DNA of 64,000 bases, from the NCBI GenBank assembly GCA_017601225.1, contig JAFNIX010000008.1, forward strand, positions 29,022-93,021, given 5' to 3'. Below, piece after piece: positions 15,275 through 24,224 of the stretch (position 1 is the stretch's first letter; each line of letters starts with the position of its first letter). A program made the position numbers and the translations under genes. The notes under the pieces were generated by a model that had not been told where the DNA came from, made no database searches, and saw nothing but the letters and a program-made list of their open reading frames with translations. The stretch comes from Candidatus Brockarchaeota archaeon (GTDB lineage: Archaea; Thermoproteota; EX4484-205; JAAOZP01).

Positions 15275-17179
15275 TTATCTTCTTATAGCGATTATTTTTG
15301 AAACGTCGGCTTCAACGTTCAAATTCAAAATTGTAACAATTTTTCCATCTTTTTCAATCGTTATTTTATATGATCCTTTGAACCCTCTAAAAAAGTATTC
15401 TCCTTGAGAATTTGTAATTCCCTCGGTATGTGTAGTCCACGATTTAAGAAGGTTTTTCAGGCGGTAGTATGACTGTTTGGGCATCATATCTTCGTTTAAC
15501 AACCCGCCCCATGGTATGAAGACTCGGGTGTAGTCTGCTAAATCAAACCAGCTGATCGATTCAACACTTGGATTGCCGAATGCAATTGTATAGAATTGCT
15601 CCACCCAATCAGCTTGAATCTCCTCATCCCAAGGCCTATGCCAGTAACCCGCTTCTGTCACGATCTTGTCACCTATGTCTTCAAATCTCGATGGTACGCC
15701 CAATTCCGTTATGTGGATAGATTTGCCAAACTGGGCATACTTATCCAAGAGCGCAGCAATAGTAAACATATCTCTTATGGAGAAGCCGCTTCCCATGCCT
15801 CCTGAACCCATGTATAATTGCAACCCTATGGCTTCGTATCGAATCCCCCTGTTCTCAACTTCTTTAATAAACTGAAACGGTGTTAAGAGCTTTCTTTTCG
15901 CCGGTCCCTCAGCCGTAAGACCCCAGGCTGCATACTCGCCCCAGACTATAGTGGGGTTAATCATTCTTATTGCATTAGGGTTGGCTTCTCTGACTGCATC
16001 CAAACCAATTCTTAAAAGCTCGATCTGTTGGTCAACAGATAATTGCAATACGTTTCCCCATTCAGGCTCGTTAAATACATTCCATAGATCAATCGTGTCT
16101 CTATACCTGTGAACTGGTTCATAACATAGGTTTCGGAGAACGGTTTTCAAATCATCATAGCTTTTTTTCTTCGCCCAGTCCGGTACACTCCATTCGTGAA
16201 GCCAAATCAACAGGTGGCCCCAAACCCTCAAGCCATTGGACCTAAGCCAGTTGACTGCAGCGTCCCGTGATTCCCACTCATACTTTCCCTCCTCCGGCTC
16301 AAACATGGGCCAGAAGAAATTCACCATTCCAGTGTTGAACAGCTCCTTAAATCTTTCTTTGTATAACTCGAAATCCGTTAGAAGATCGCGCATCTCGAAC
16401 CCCCTCGTATTGCAGGCGAACATAACGTCGAGGTCAAGCTGTTCAGCTATAACTGTAATGTTTCCTACAGGATTTCCGTTTTCATCAACAATCTTCAGGG
16501 TGACATTTGCCATTCTGAACCTCTCAATATTTTGCTTTGCAATCTCTAAGGCAAGTTTTTCCCCAGCCCAGAGGCTACTATTTAATGATTTGTCTGACAA
16601 TGAGGCACGCGTCACGTTATCCGGAGCATTTCTCGCCTTTTCCAGGAACACGCGGGATTCCTCGACTAGTTTTTCCAATTCTGAAGAGAAAACGTAGCCT
16701 CTTAGGAGATGTTTTTCATATTCTTTATAGACTTTTTTAAAATGGCTTTTTGCAAGTTCATAGTTCAGGTTAACATATAGCTGTTTTTGCGTCGCTTTCT
16801 TTTTGTACCCTTCACCCTCGTTATCCGCCGTTAGTATAAGCTTGCCAAATCCTTGAACCTCCCAAAGAACATTAATTAAGAGAGGGCTGTCAAGAAGCAG
16901 GCAAACATGTTTGAGTCCTTCTTTTTCAAACGAGTATGGAAACGGCTCTCCTTCAATGTCAGAAGCATATATGTATGGCACTGTAAATAACTGCCCATCT
17001 TTGTTGAAGGCTTCAATCACGAGGAAACTTGAGGCTTCGCCTGAGTCTGCTCCACCGGGTCTGTTGGACAAGAAATTGTAGAATAACATGCTAATCATGC
17101 TTCCGAGAATCATTAACAAGACTATCTTTTCAAATTTTTGAAGATGCCTCCTGCCTTTAATCAACTTGCCACCTTTCAA
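15275..17179 (-). CDS. Membrane-anchored GH10 xylanase-like enzyme
   Basis: A 634-residue protein with an N-terminal membrane segment (about residues 18-38, IVLLMILGSMISMLFY), so it is secreted or anchored outside. Residues 50-250 form a strand-rich accessory region and a helical linker shared only with its paralog at 26298-28070. The GH10 TIM barrel follows. E371 in WNVFNEPEWG is the acid/base and E492 in ITELGVP the nucleophile; VWGHLLIWLHEW is the usual substrate-site strand. A small beta domain with GEYFFRGFKGSYKITIEKDG closes the protein. By family it cuts xylan or a related beta-1,4-glycan. It is divergent from the GH106-like gene. Confidence 0.82.
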   Translation of the reverse strand: MKGGKLIKGRRHLQKFEKIVLLMILGSMISMLFYNFLSNRPGGADSGEASSFLVIEAFNKDGQLFTVPYIYASDIEGEPFPYSFEKEGLKHVCLLLDSPLLINVLWEVQGFGKLILTADNEGEGYKKKATQKQLYVNLNYELAKSHFKKVYKEYEKHLLRGYVFSSELEKLVEESRVFLEKARNAPDNVTRASLSDKSLNSSLWAGEKLALEIAKQNIERFRMANVTLKIVDENGNPVGNITVIAEQLDLDVMFACNTRGFEMRDLLTDFELYKERFKELFNTGMVNFFWPMFEPEEGKYEWESRDAAVNWLRSNGLRVWGHLLIWLHEWSVPDWAKKKSYDDLKTVLRNLCYEPVHRYRDTIDLWNVFNEPEWGNVLQLSVDQQIELLRIGLDAVREANPNAIRMINPTIVWGEYAAWGLTAEGPAKRKLLTPFQFIKEVENRGIRYEAIGLQLYMGSGGMGSGFSIRDMFTIAALLDKYAQFGKSIHITELGVPSRFEDIGDKIVTEAGYWHRPWDEEIQADWVEQFYTIAFGNPSVESISWFDLADYTRVFIPWGGLLNEDMMPKQSYYRLKNLLKSWTTHTEGITNSQGEYFFRGFKGSYKITIEKDGKIVTILNLNVEADVSKIIAIRR

Positions 17180-17336
17180 ACAGTTCTTTGCTCTTATTTA
17201 TTTTTGGGGGGCTACTGAACATTAAAAGGGTGAAGAAAGTTGTGGGATGCGGATTAAACACAGAACCATAAGAAGCATGTTAATTATTCAATGCAAGCTC
17301 TTTTCTAACATGTTTCGGACAGACGTGCTGCACAAG

Positions 17337-17346
17337 GCTTAAATAC
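17337..17346 (+). promoter_or_regulatory. TATA box of the GH106-like gene
   Basis: GCTTAAATAC lies about 32 bases before the TTG at 17374 and about 53 before the alternative ATG at 17395. It favours the TTG start or a short leader. Confidence 0.45.
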
Positions 17347-17373
17347 GGGTACTAAAAACTTGGCTTTCAAGAC

Positions 17374-20300
17374 TTGGAAAACAAATCTCTCCCCATGGAT
17401 TTCCTGATTCCCATGAAAGACTTAGATCAGACTTACTTCAAGGATCCTCCAGCTAGATTTTCCCCAATACCCTTCTGGTTTTGGAATGGCGATATGAATA
17501 GGGATAAAATGCTGTGGGAGCTAAAGGAGTTCAGGGATAAAGGCATCTCTTCATTGTTTATTCACGCTAGGTTCGGGCTAAATGTTCCATATCTTTCTCC
17601 AGACTGGTTTAACAAGGTAAGCTATGTTGTAGAGAGGGCGAGAGAACTTGGCATTAAGATCTGGATATATGATGAGTATAACTGGCCTAGTGGTACCGCC
17701 GGGTTAGAGATTACAAAGAGGCATCCCGAGCTGAGGGAGAAAGTCCTGCAGGCAGTCATCTGGAGATTCAAAGGTCCGCTTTTTGCGTTTACAGAGATGA
17801 CGGATTCTAGATATATTGACCTCAAGAATACTAAGCTCTTGCGTATAACGGCCCTACCTGTTAAGGACTTGAAGTATTTCCCTAAGAGTGTGATTGATCT
17901 AACTCCCAAGTTTGCATTCGGCAGTGCTGTATCTTGGGAGAGCCCTGAGGAAGACGTTTACTTAATGTGGTTCGTCAAACGTGAAGTGGAATGGTATATA
18001 GACCCCTTTAATCCTGCGGCAGTGCAAAAGTTCCTAGAATATACTCATGAGAAATATAGAGAGACCTTATCTGGAGAACTTGGCTCGACGGTGCTCGGGT
18101 TCTATACGGATGAACCTGCATACTACTATTATATAACTGGTTCAGAACTTCCGACTGTTCCATGGTCAGACGATTTTCCAAAGCTTTTCCGAGAGATGAA
18201 GGGTTATGACTTGGTAGAACACCTGCCTGCCCTATTCATTGATGTAGGCGATAAAACGGCTAAAATAAGGTGTGACTTTTGGGAGTTTGTGACCAAGCTT
18301 TACTCTAAGACTTTTTATGAAAACATAAAAAACTGGTGTCATAAGAATGGAGTGCTGTTCGTCGGCCATCTTCTTTTCGAGGATGATTTAAGGAGACACG
18401 TGAAGTGCGAAGGAAACGTTTTTGAACATTTGAAACATTTAGATGTTTCCGGAGCCGACCACCTCTATGCCAAGATCGGCACGGTTGAGAATCCAGCTGA
18501 ACACGTAGCACCTAAAATCGCTAGCTCAGCTGCACACCATTACGGTCAACCCAGGACGCTCTGCGAGTCTTTCGGAGGCATTTATTGGGATGCCGATTTC
18601 GAACGGATGAAGTGGCTAACGGATTGGGAATACGTTCTTGGCGTGGACCTGCTGAACCCTCATGGTTTCCACTACTCTATTGAAGGAGACAGGAAAAGAG
18701 ACTGGCCTCCTTCACAATTCTACCACCATCCATTCTGGAAATACTATAAGAGTTTCTCCGAATACGTTGCGAGGCTTTCATACATGCTGGCCGGAGGCAA
18801 GCATATTGCTGATGTTTTACTATTGTTCCCAATAGTCAGCTTATGGGCAAACTATGTTCCACATGAGCGAAACACGTTTTTCGACGTTATCGAGAGGGAC
18901 TTCTACTATCTTACAGATGCCTTGTTGAGAATGCATAGAGATTATGATTACGTCGATGAGGAAACCCTGCAGAAGGCTGAGATAGTTGACGGGAAGATTA
19001 AAATCGGCCAAGAGACATATAGAGTGTTGTTTCTCCCTCCCATTACCACCCTTAAGTCCGCTACTCTGGAGAAGATAATCGAGTTTTATGAAAAAGGCGG
19101 TAAAATCGTATCTGCAGTGCTTCTACCTTTCCAATCGGCTGAAAACGGTAACGACGAGACACTGTGCAGGAAAGTCATGCGGCTGTTTAAGGTTGATCCG
19201 AGGGAAACGGCGAAGGAAGTTGAAAATTCTATAGGAACGACATCTAAGGAAAGCATTCGCATTGTTAAGTCTAGGAATGCGAAAGGAGGGGAGGCTTGCT
19301 TCATAAGGATTAGGAGACCCTTGAACATCGTTAGGCCTGATGATACTATTCAGAAAGTATTATCAAGGATGGTTGCCAAGGATGTTGATATAGATAGTCA
19401 AGAAGTATTTTGCATACATAAGGTTAAGGGAGGCAAGGACATCTATTTCCTAACTAACCTGTCTGAGAAAGAGCAGAAGTTTATGGTACGTTTAAACAGC
19501 GTGGGCAGGTTGGAGGTTTGGAACCCTGAGAAAGGCGAGGTTAGTAACATGCCTGTTTACAGGACTCGGAGTAAAAGAACAGAAGTGCCATTGCGACTTC
19601 CCAGGCATGGCTCGGCTTTCTTAGTGTTACAACGGGAGGAAGAATACCCCCACGTATCTGGTGGTAACCTTAAGGTTGAAAGGCTTGAAAAGATTGATAA
19701 TAGGACGCTTCTAATAGCCGGGTACGCGGAACGCGCGTGCCAAGGCTGGGTTGAAATCACCTATAGAAATTACAGAAAGAGGATAATGTTAGGAAGGTTC
19801 GCAAGCCCACAAGTTAAGAAACTGCCAAGAAACTGGAGACTCATCCTCGAGGGCGAAAACGCGCTTCTCCTAAAAGACTGGAGAGTTAAGCTGGACTATG
19901 ATTGTAAGGGCTTAGAAGAAGGTTGGCATAAGCCTGATTACGACGACTCGCGCTGGATTTCTGGACAATGCGGCCCCTTAATATCGTTTACTGACAAGCT
20001 GCCGGGCTGCGTATGGTATAGGTCTAGGTTTATTGTCAAAGGCGGAAATGTGTCTAAACTTCTAGTGGACGGGATAAGTGGGCGCGCTTTCAAAATTTTT
20101 GTAAATGGTCAGCCCGTCCAAGTTAACAAGCCCAGCTCAAATCTGGATGTCAACATAGGAGAGGCAAGCCTAGAAGGAATCGTGCAGCCCGGTGAAAACG
20201 TAATTGCTGTGCAAATAGAGCCTATGAGCCTAGGAGACGGTTTGCTTGACCCAGTACGCATACTTGGCATGTTTATCGTAAGGCTTGACGAAAAGAAGCC

Positions 20301-20688
20301 TGTTCTAGAGCAGCTAAGCAAGGAGATAAGGATAGGTAAATCTTGGACAGAGCAAGGCTTGCCCTATTACTCAGGATCGTTGATTTACCAGCAGAATATT
20401 TACTTGCCGGCTTCTTTACTAAACAGGAAGATATTGCTGGATTGTTCGAATATCCAGAACATTTTGGAGGTCGAGGTAAATGGAAATGTTGTGGAATTAA
20501 GGCTTTGGCCCCCATACGTCGTAGACGTAACAAAGCATTTGAAAGAAGGTGTTAATGAAATAAGGCTTAGAGTTACTAACACCGCAGCCAACATTATAAC
20601 CGGAAGCCAGAAGCCCTCGGGAATTCTAAGCGGCGTTGTAAAGCTAATAGGTTTTGAGTTTCGTGAAGCAAGAGTTAACCTCACTTAA
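17374..20688 (+). CDS. GH106-like glycosidase (alpha-L-rhamnosidase type)
   Basis: A 1104-residue cytoplasmic protein. The N-terminal catalytic region carries PIPFWFWNGDM, then SLFIHARFGLNVPYLS, then IKIWIYDEYNWPSGTAG, a set typical of the GH106 alpha-L-rhamnosidase family and its relatives. A central Rossmann-like region follows (VLLLFPIVSLW), and the C-terminus has a GH2-like jelly-roll sugar-binding domain (YDDSRWISG, then VNGQPV, then LKEGVNEIRLRV). It probably removes side-chain sugars from plant glycans. The start is TTG at 17374 from the TATA position; ATG at 17395 is possible. Specificity for rhamnose is by family only. Confidence 0.65.
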   Translation: MENKSLPMDFLIPMKDLDQTYFKDPPARFSPIPFWFWNGDMNRDKMLWELKEFRDKGISSLFIHARFGLNVPYLSPDWFNKVSYVVERARELGIKIWIYDEYNWPSGTAGLEITKRHPELREKVLQAVIWRFKGPLFAFTEMTDSRYIDLKNTKLLRITALPVKDLKYFPKSVIDLTPKFAFGSAVSWESPEEDVYLMWFVKREVEWYIDPFNPAAVQKFLEYTHEKYRETLSGELGSTVLGFYTDEPAYYYYITGSELPTVPWSDDFPKLFREMKGYDLVEHLPALFIDVGDKTAKIRCDFWEFVTKLYSKTFYENIKNWCHKNGVLFVGHLLFEDDLRRHVKCEGNVFEHLKHLDVSGADHLYAKIGTVENPAEHVAPKIASSAAHHYGQPRTLCESFGGIYWDADFERMKWLTDWEYVLGVDLLNPHGFHYSIEGDRKRDWPPSQFYHHPFWKYYKSFSEYVARLSYMLAGGKHIADVLLLFPIVSLWANYVPHERNTFFDVIERDFYYLTDALLRMHRDYDYVDEETLQKAEIVDGKIKIGQETYRVLFLPPITTLKSATLEKIIEFYEKGGKIVSAVLLPFQSAENGNDETLCRKVMRLFKVDPRETAKEVENSIGTTSKESIRIVKSRNAKGGEACFIRIRRPLNIVRPDDTIQKVLSRMVAKDVDIDSQEVFCIHKVKGGKDIYFLTNLSEKEQKFMVRLNSVGRLEVWNPEKGEVSNMPVYRTRSKRTEVPLRLPRHGSAFLVLQREEEYPHVSGGNLKVERLEKIDNRTLLIAGYAERACQGWVEITYRNYRKRIMLGRFASPQVKKLPRNWRLILEGENALLLKDWRVKLDYDCKGLEEGWHKPDYDDSRWISGQCGPLISFTDKLPGCVWYRSRFIVKGGNVSKLLVDGISGRAFKIFVNGQPVQVNKPSSNLDVNIGEASLEGIVQPGENVIAVQIEPMSLGDGLLDPVRILGMFIVRLDEKKPVLEQLSKEIRIGKSWTEQGLPYYSGSLIYQQNIYLPASLLNRKILLDCSNIQNILEVEVNGNVVELRLWPPYVVDVTKHLKEGVNEIRLRVTNTAANIITGSQKPSGILSGVVKLIGFEFREARVNLT

Positions 20689-20727
20689 GCATATGAGTTA
20701 AACTTAAAACAGCTAATGCCTTATTGC

Positions 20728-21831
20728 TTATATCCTTATCGGATACTTCCCATGCTCCCACATCACGTCTGTGATTGCTCTAAGGCTCTCCTCAAGCACA
20801 TCGTTCGGAGCCCTGTATGGTATATCCTCAGTAACGCTCAGTATGAAACCGTCCCCCGGAGCCGCTTGCTTTAAGAGGTCCATTGTAACTTTTCTGATCA
20901 TATCAACTCCTTGAAGGCAAACATTTTCCGGGAAGTTGGCTTCAATTATTATCTGGTCACCCCAAGCGTTTCTGGCTTCCTTCACAGAGAGATCCCCCAT
21001 TGGCGGAGGTGTAAAGGCTTCAACAACATCTATACCGGTATCAGGTATCAACATCTTAAGCGGAGACAAAGCACCATCCATATGCACTGATACTATCTTT
21101 CCCTTACTATGAAGAATCTCCGAGGCTTTCTGATAGAGGGGTAACAGGTATTTAGCGAACAGCTTAGGGTTGGTTATTCTACCATTCACGTTACCGTCTA
21201 TGCCTATCACTTCAACGGGGGATTCTGCTAGTATACGAATTACTTCAAAGTACTTTTCCTCCATAATACTCAGAAGGTCTTCCACTTGCTCCTTGTGTCT
21301 GTAAAGATCCACTAGTAGTCTTCGGTACCCTGCAAATCTTATAAGCAAGTTTTGAAATGGAGTGCTGCAGTCGGCCCTTATGAACCCGTCTTCCCCAATA
21401 TGCTTGTCCGCCCAATAGAATGCATCGTAATTTGTTTCATACATAGTGTCTTCAACCATGAACTTGACTACCCTGTAGTCGGAAACGTCTTTTATCGGGT
21501 ACTCTATTATCCACGGGTTCGGCGGCGATATGCTGAAATCCTCTTTTTTCGTAATGCTTCCTACAGGAGTATTGTAAGTTGTCGATATAATTGTCCGCTT
21601 GTTCTCGATGCTCACTTTCTGAATAACCTCAACGTTCGGCATCCTCGAAATATAGACGTTCCCGCAGGGATAAAAGCCCATTAAGCCTATGAGACCGAGG
21701 CCCTTGTTTCTCAATTCACGCTCCCAAGCGCCTCTTGGCAGCATCGGGTAAGGTATATCATAAGTTAGCCACGGTATCCTCTCTGGTTTCTGGTGTCTGA
21801 AAACAGCCATGACATTGCTTTTTATATTCAT
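20728..21831 (-). CDS. URO-D family protein (methyltransferase-like fold)
   Basis: A 367-residue member of the uroporphyrinogen decarboxylase superfamily, which includes corrinoid methyltransferases such as MtaA. Visible blocks are FRADCSTPFQNLLIRFAG, VIGIDGNVNGRI and IVSVHMDGALSPLK. In MtaA-type enzymes the last block is H-x-C and binds zinc; here it is H-M-D, so a classical zinc-thiol transfer is doubtful. The frame opens with GTG at 21846, but GAGGT lies eight bases before the ATG at 21831, which I choose. The stop of the upstream gene overlaps this region, so the two form an operon. Such proteins recur in sugar-use loci. Its substrate is unknown. Confidence 0.7.
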   Translation of the reverse strand: MNIKSNVMAVFRHQKPERIPWLTYDIPYPMLPRGAWERELRNKGLGLIGLMGFYPCGNVYISRMPNVEVIQKVSIENKRTIISTTYNTPVGSITKKEDFSISPPNPWIIEYPIKDVSDYRVVKFMVEDTMYETNYDAFYWADKHIGEDGFIRADCSTPFQNLLIRFAGYRRLLVDLYRHKEQVEDLLSIMEEKYFEVIRILAESPVEVIGIDGNVNGRITNPKLFAKYLLPLYQKASEILHSKGKIVSVHMDGALSPLKMLIPDTGIDVVEAFTPPPMGDLSVKEARNAWGDQIIIEANFPENVCLQGVDMIRKVTMDLLKQAAPGDGFILSVTEDIPYRAPNDVLEESLRAITDVMWEHGKYPIRI

Positions 21832-21842
21832 TGCACTATACC

Positions 21843-23147
21843 TCACTCGACGGCGAATTCAACAGGGGAGGTGAGTTCCAGCTTCGTCCAGACTGTGAGA
21901 TACTGTCCGTCGAACTGCCACTTAAAGTCCTTTTCATCAAGGTCTTTACTGTTAAACCGTATCCGTGGTGCTCCTCCTCTCCAGTTCTCCACTCTTATAA
22001 CAGGGTTTACTGTTTTTACAACCGGTTTCATGGTGAACTTCAAGCTATCAGTATTTTCAAGCCTGAAGACATAGGCTCTTTCCGAGAGACTGTAACCTTC
22101 GTACAGCACGGGTCCATAGGACAAGCCCCAGTCCAGCCTGCGGCTCTGGTACTCAGTCTCAATTCTTGCCGGAGTCACCCATGATTTTACGAGTTCTAAC
22201 AAATGTTCATCGCTCTTGGAAGCTGAAGCACCTATTAGGAAGAGCCAGCTGGATGGCCTTGGAGGAACATGACTGGGCACGCTAGTATAGTTGCAGTCAA
22301 GGAAAGAGGTGTGCGTTGGGAGGCGGCCCCATTCATCCTCCTCCGCCTCCACCGCTAGAACGAAGTTTTCCATAGGGTTCGCCGGCCAATGCTTCCAAAC
22401 AGCCTTTGGGTGAAACAGGTGTAAAACCGGATGGTCTCCACCACAGTAGACGCAGGGCTCATACGGGAAGAAACGAGGGTTTTTGAAGAAGGCGACGAAC
22501 GGGCTTGGCCTGTCCTTCAATCCCACCTTGCCTATGTACAGCTCCCAGTTTTTTATCTGAGGGTACAGTTGGCAGAGAGGTGTGAAGCCCTTGGTTGGAA
22601 GGGGCCATTCGAACGAGATTTTCTCGCCCTTCTCGTTCATCAGCATGAAGGCTTCATCCTGTCTTAAAACCTGGTCGGGCCTAGTGCCTACATGGTTGAC
22701 TAGAATGTATTCCAAGACTTGCCAGAAATTAGAATTGCCTCCAAAGTCGCTTTCGTCACCAGGCCAGGCTACGAGTTTTCTTACAGCTATGCCGTCAGGA
22801 TATATGGTGTAATATTCATCCGCCTCCGTGTTACCGTGGAATATCTCGTACTTAACATTGCAGCATGCGTAGTGCCACTTGACTCTGGCCCTAGCGTCTC
22901 CAGATTCCAGAATTTCAACACGACTATATCTGCATCTCTTATCCATTATCGGCTCATAACAGTGCAAATCGTCCGGAGAGTTTGTTTCAAGCCACTCGGG
23001 GGTAAACCAGACACCTTGCCCCAGATCCAGACATGCCACGTACTGCGCCCCGCTCCAGAAAACGAAACGCCAAGGAGCGTCGGGCTCAACTATAATTGAC
23101 GGCCCCTTCATATTAGACATAGTAATTTCCATTCTTCTCGTCCTCAT
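21843..23147 (-). CDS. Hypothetical sugar-locus protein
   Basis: A 434-residue protein that I do not assign to a family. It is rich in aromatic residues and strands, with no signal peptide. Blocks such as APWRFVFWSGAQYVACLDLG, GVWFTPEWLET and GIAVRKLVAWPGDESDF resemble beta-sandwich proteins encoded in carbohydrate-use operons (lyase or mutarotase-like folds). Cysteines cluster in VYCGGDHPVLH. It is translated with the URO-D gene (overlap of a few bases). A TATA-like element at about 23178-23186 precedes the ATG. A role in processing the same glycan as its neighbours is inference. Confidence 0.5.
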   Translation of the reverse strand: MRTRRMEITMSNMKGPSIIVEPDAPWRFVFWSGAQYVACLDLGQGVWFTPEWLETNSPDDLHCYEPIMDKRCRYSRVEILESGDARARVKWHYACCNVKYEIFHGNTEADEYYTIYPDGIAVRKLVAWPGDESDFGGNSNFWQVLEYILVNHVGTRPDQVLRQDEAFMLMNEKGEKISFEWPLPTKGFTPLCQLYPQIKNWELYIGKVGLKDRPSPFVAFFKNPRFFPYEPCVYCGGDHPVLHLFHPKAVWKHWPANPMENFVLAVEAEEDEWGRLPTHTSFLDCNYTSVPSHVPPRPSSWLFLIGASASKSDEHLLELVKSWVTPARIETEYQSRRLDWGLSYGPVLYEGYSLSERAYVFRLENTDSLKFTMKPVVKTVNPVIRVENWRGGAPRIRFNSKDLDEKDFKWQFDGQYLTVWTKLELTSPVEFAVE

Positions 23148-23205
23148 ATTTAATCGCGAAAATCATTCCGTGAGTCGTTATAAAGATTTTTTCGAAAACG
23201 TAATT

Positions 23206-24159
23206 CTAAGGCGTGATTACCGCCTTCATGAAGCCCCTAGGCCTATGCTCAGTAGCATCCATAAACGCATCGTTTATCTGGTCGAGGGGATACAAGTGTG
23301 TAATCAAACCATTCATTTTTAACCTGCCTTTTGACAAAAGGGCGATTCCAGCCCTCATACCCTCAACGTAGATTTTCGGGTCCCTTTCATGCGCACTTAC
23401 AATATCCAACCCTTTCCAATTCCAAGAAGCCATATCTACGGAGCGCCGCCCCCCTACGTGATACCCGAATACTACCAGCGTACCTCTTATCTTGACCACC
23501 TCCGTCGCTATGTCAAGCGGCCTTTGCTCTCCAGTTGCTTCAACAACAACATCTGCACCCTTGCCACCGGTTATCTCCATAACCATCTTAACAGCATCTT
23601 CCTCGCCACTGTTTATGGTAATGTCGGCACCCAGTTTGCGGGCTAATTCCAGCCGCTCGTCAAGCAGGTCGATAGCCACTATCTTGGAGGCCCCGCGTAG
23701 AACGGTTCCCTGAATAAACAAGGAGCCCATGAAGCCACAGCCTATAACGACTACCGTATCGCCCAGCTTTATTCTCGAACGCCTCACACCGTTAACCATA
23801 CAGGCTATGGGTTCTCCTAAAGCTTCTTCAAATCTTAGCTCTTTAGGAATCTTTACCACGTAATCCTCTGGCACCTTAACATATTCGGCATAGCCTCCCC
23901 CCTCCGTCCAAACCGTTACATGATCATTTACATTTACACTGGTTACGCACTCCCCTATTCTTTCAACCACACCACTTGGCTCGTGGCCTATATACCTGGG
24001 GAAGTCCGTTACCTCAATCTTTCCGCTCCAAGTATAGGTGTCGGAAGTGCAAACGCCGCATGCTTTAACGCGCACCAGGACTTCATTTGAACCGAGTTTA
24101 GGAATGGGTTGGCTTTCTATCACGAAGTTCTTCACCCCTCTTAAAGCTGCAATCCTCAT
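23206..24159 (-). CDS. Zinc-type medium-chain alcohol/polyol dehydrogenase
   Basis: A 317-residue MDR enzyme. The catalytic zinc ligands are in ACGVCTSD (Cys) and GHEPSGVVERIG (His-Glu); the nucleotide-binding motif is VVVIGCGFMG. The usual four-cysteine structural zinc lobe is missing: the sequence goes from VTVWTEGGGY straight to the nucleotide domain, which explains the short length. It would oxidise a sugar alcohol or sugar with NAD(P). It lies between the transporter and the URO-D operon, with its own TATA-rich upstream region, so a step in catabolism of the imported sugar is likely. Confidence 0.8.
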   Translation of the reverse strand: MRIAALRGVKNFVIESQPIPKLGSNEVLVRVKACGVCTSDTYTWSGKIEVTDFPRYIGHEPSGVVERIGECVTSVNVNDHVTVWTEGGGYAEYVKVPEDYVVKIPKELRFEEALGEPIACMVNGVRRSRIKLGDTVVVIGCGFMGSLFIQGTVLRGASKIVAIDLLDERLELARKLGADITINSGEEDAVKMVMEITGGKGADVVVEATGEQRPLDIATEVVKIRGTLVVFGYHVGGRRSVDMASWNWKGLDIVSAHERDPKIYVEGMRAGIALLSKGRLKMNGLITHLYPLDQINDAFMDATEHRPRGFMKAVITP

Positions 24160-24224
24160 AGTAACCCACTTTGAGAAAGGTTAAATTAAAAATAAAAGTT
24201 TTTCTGATTCGATGCTTATACGTT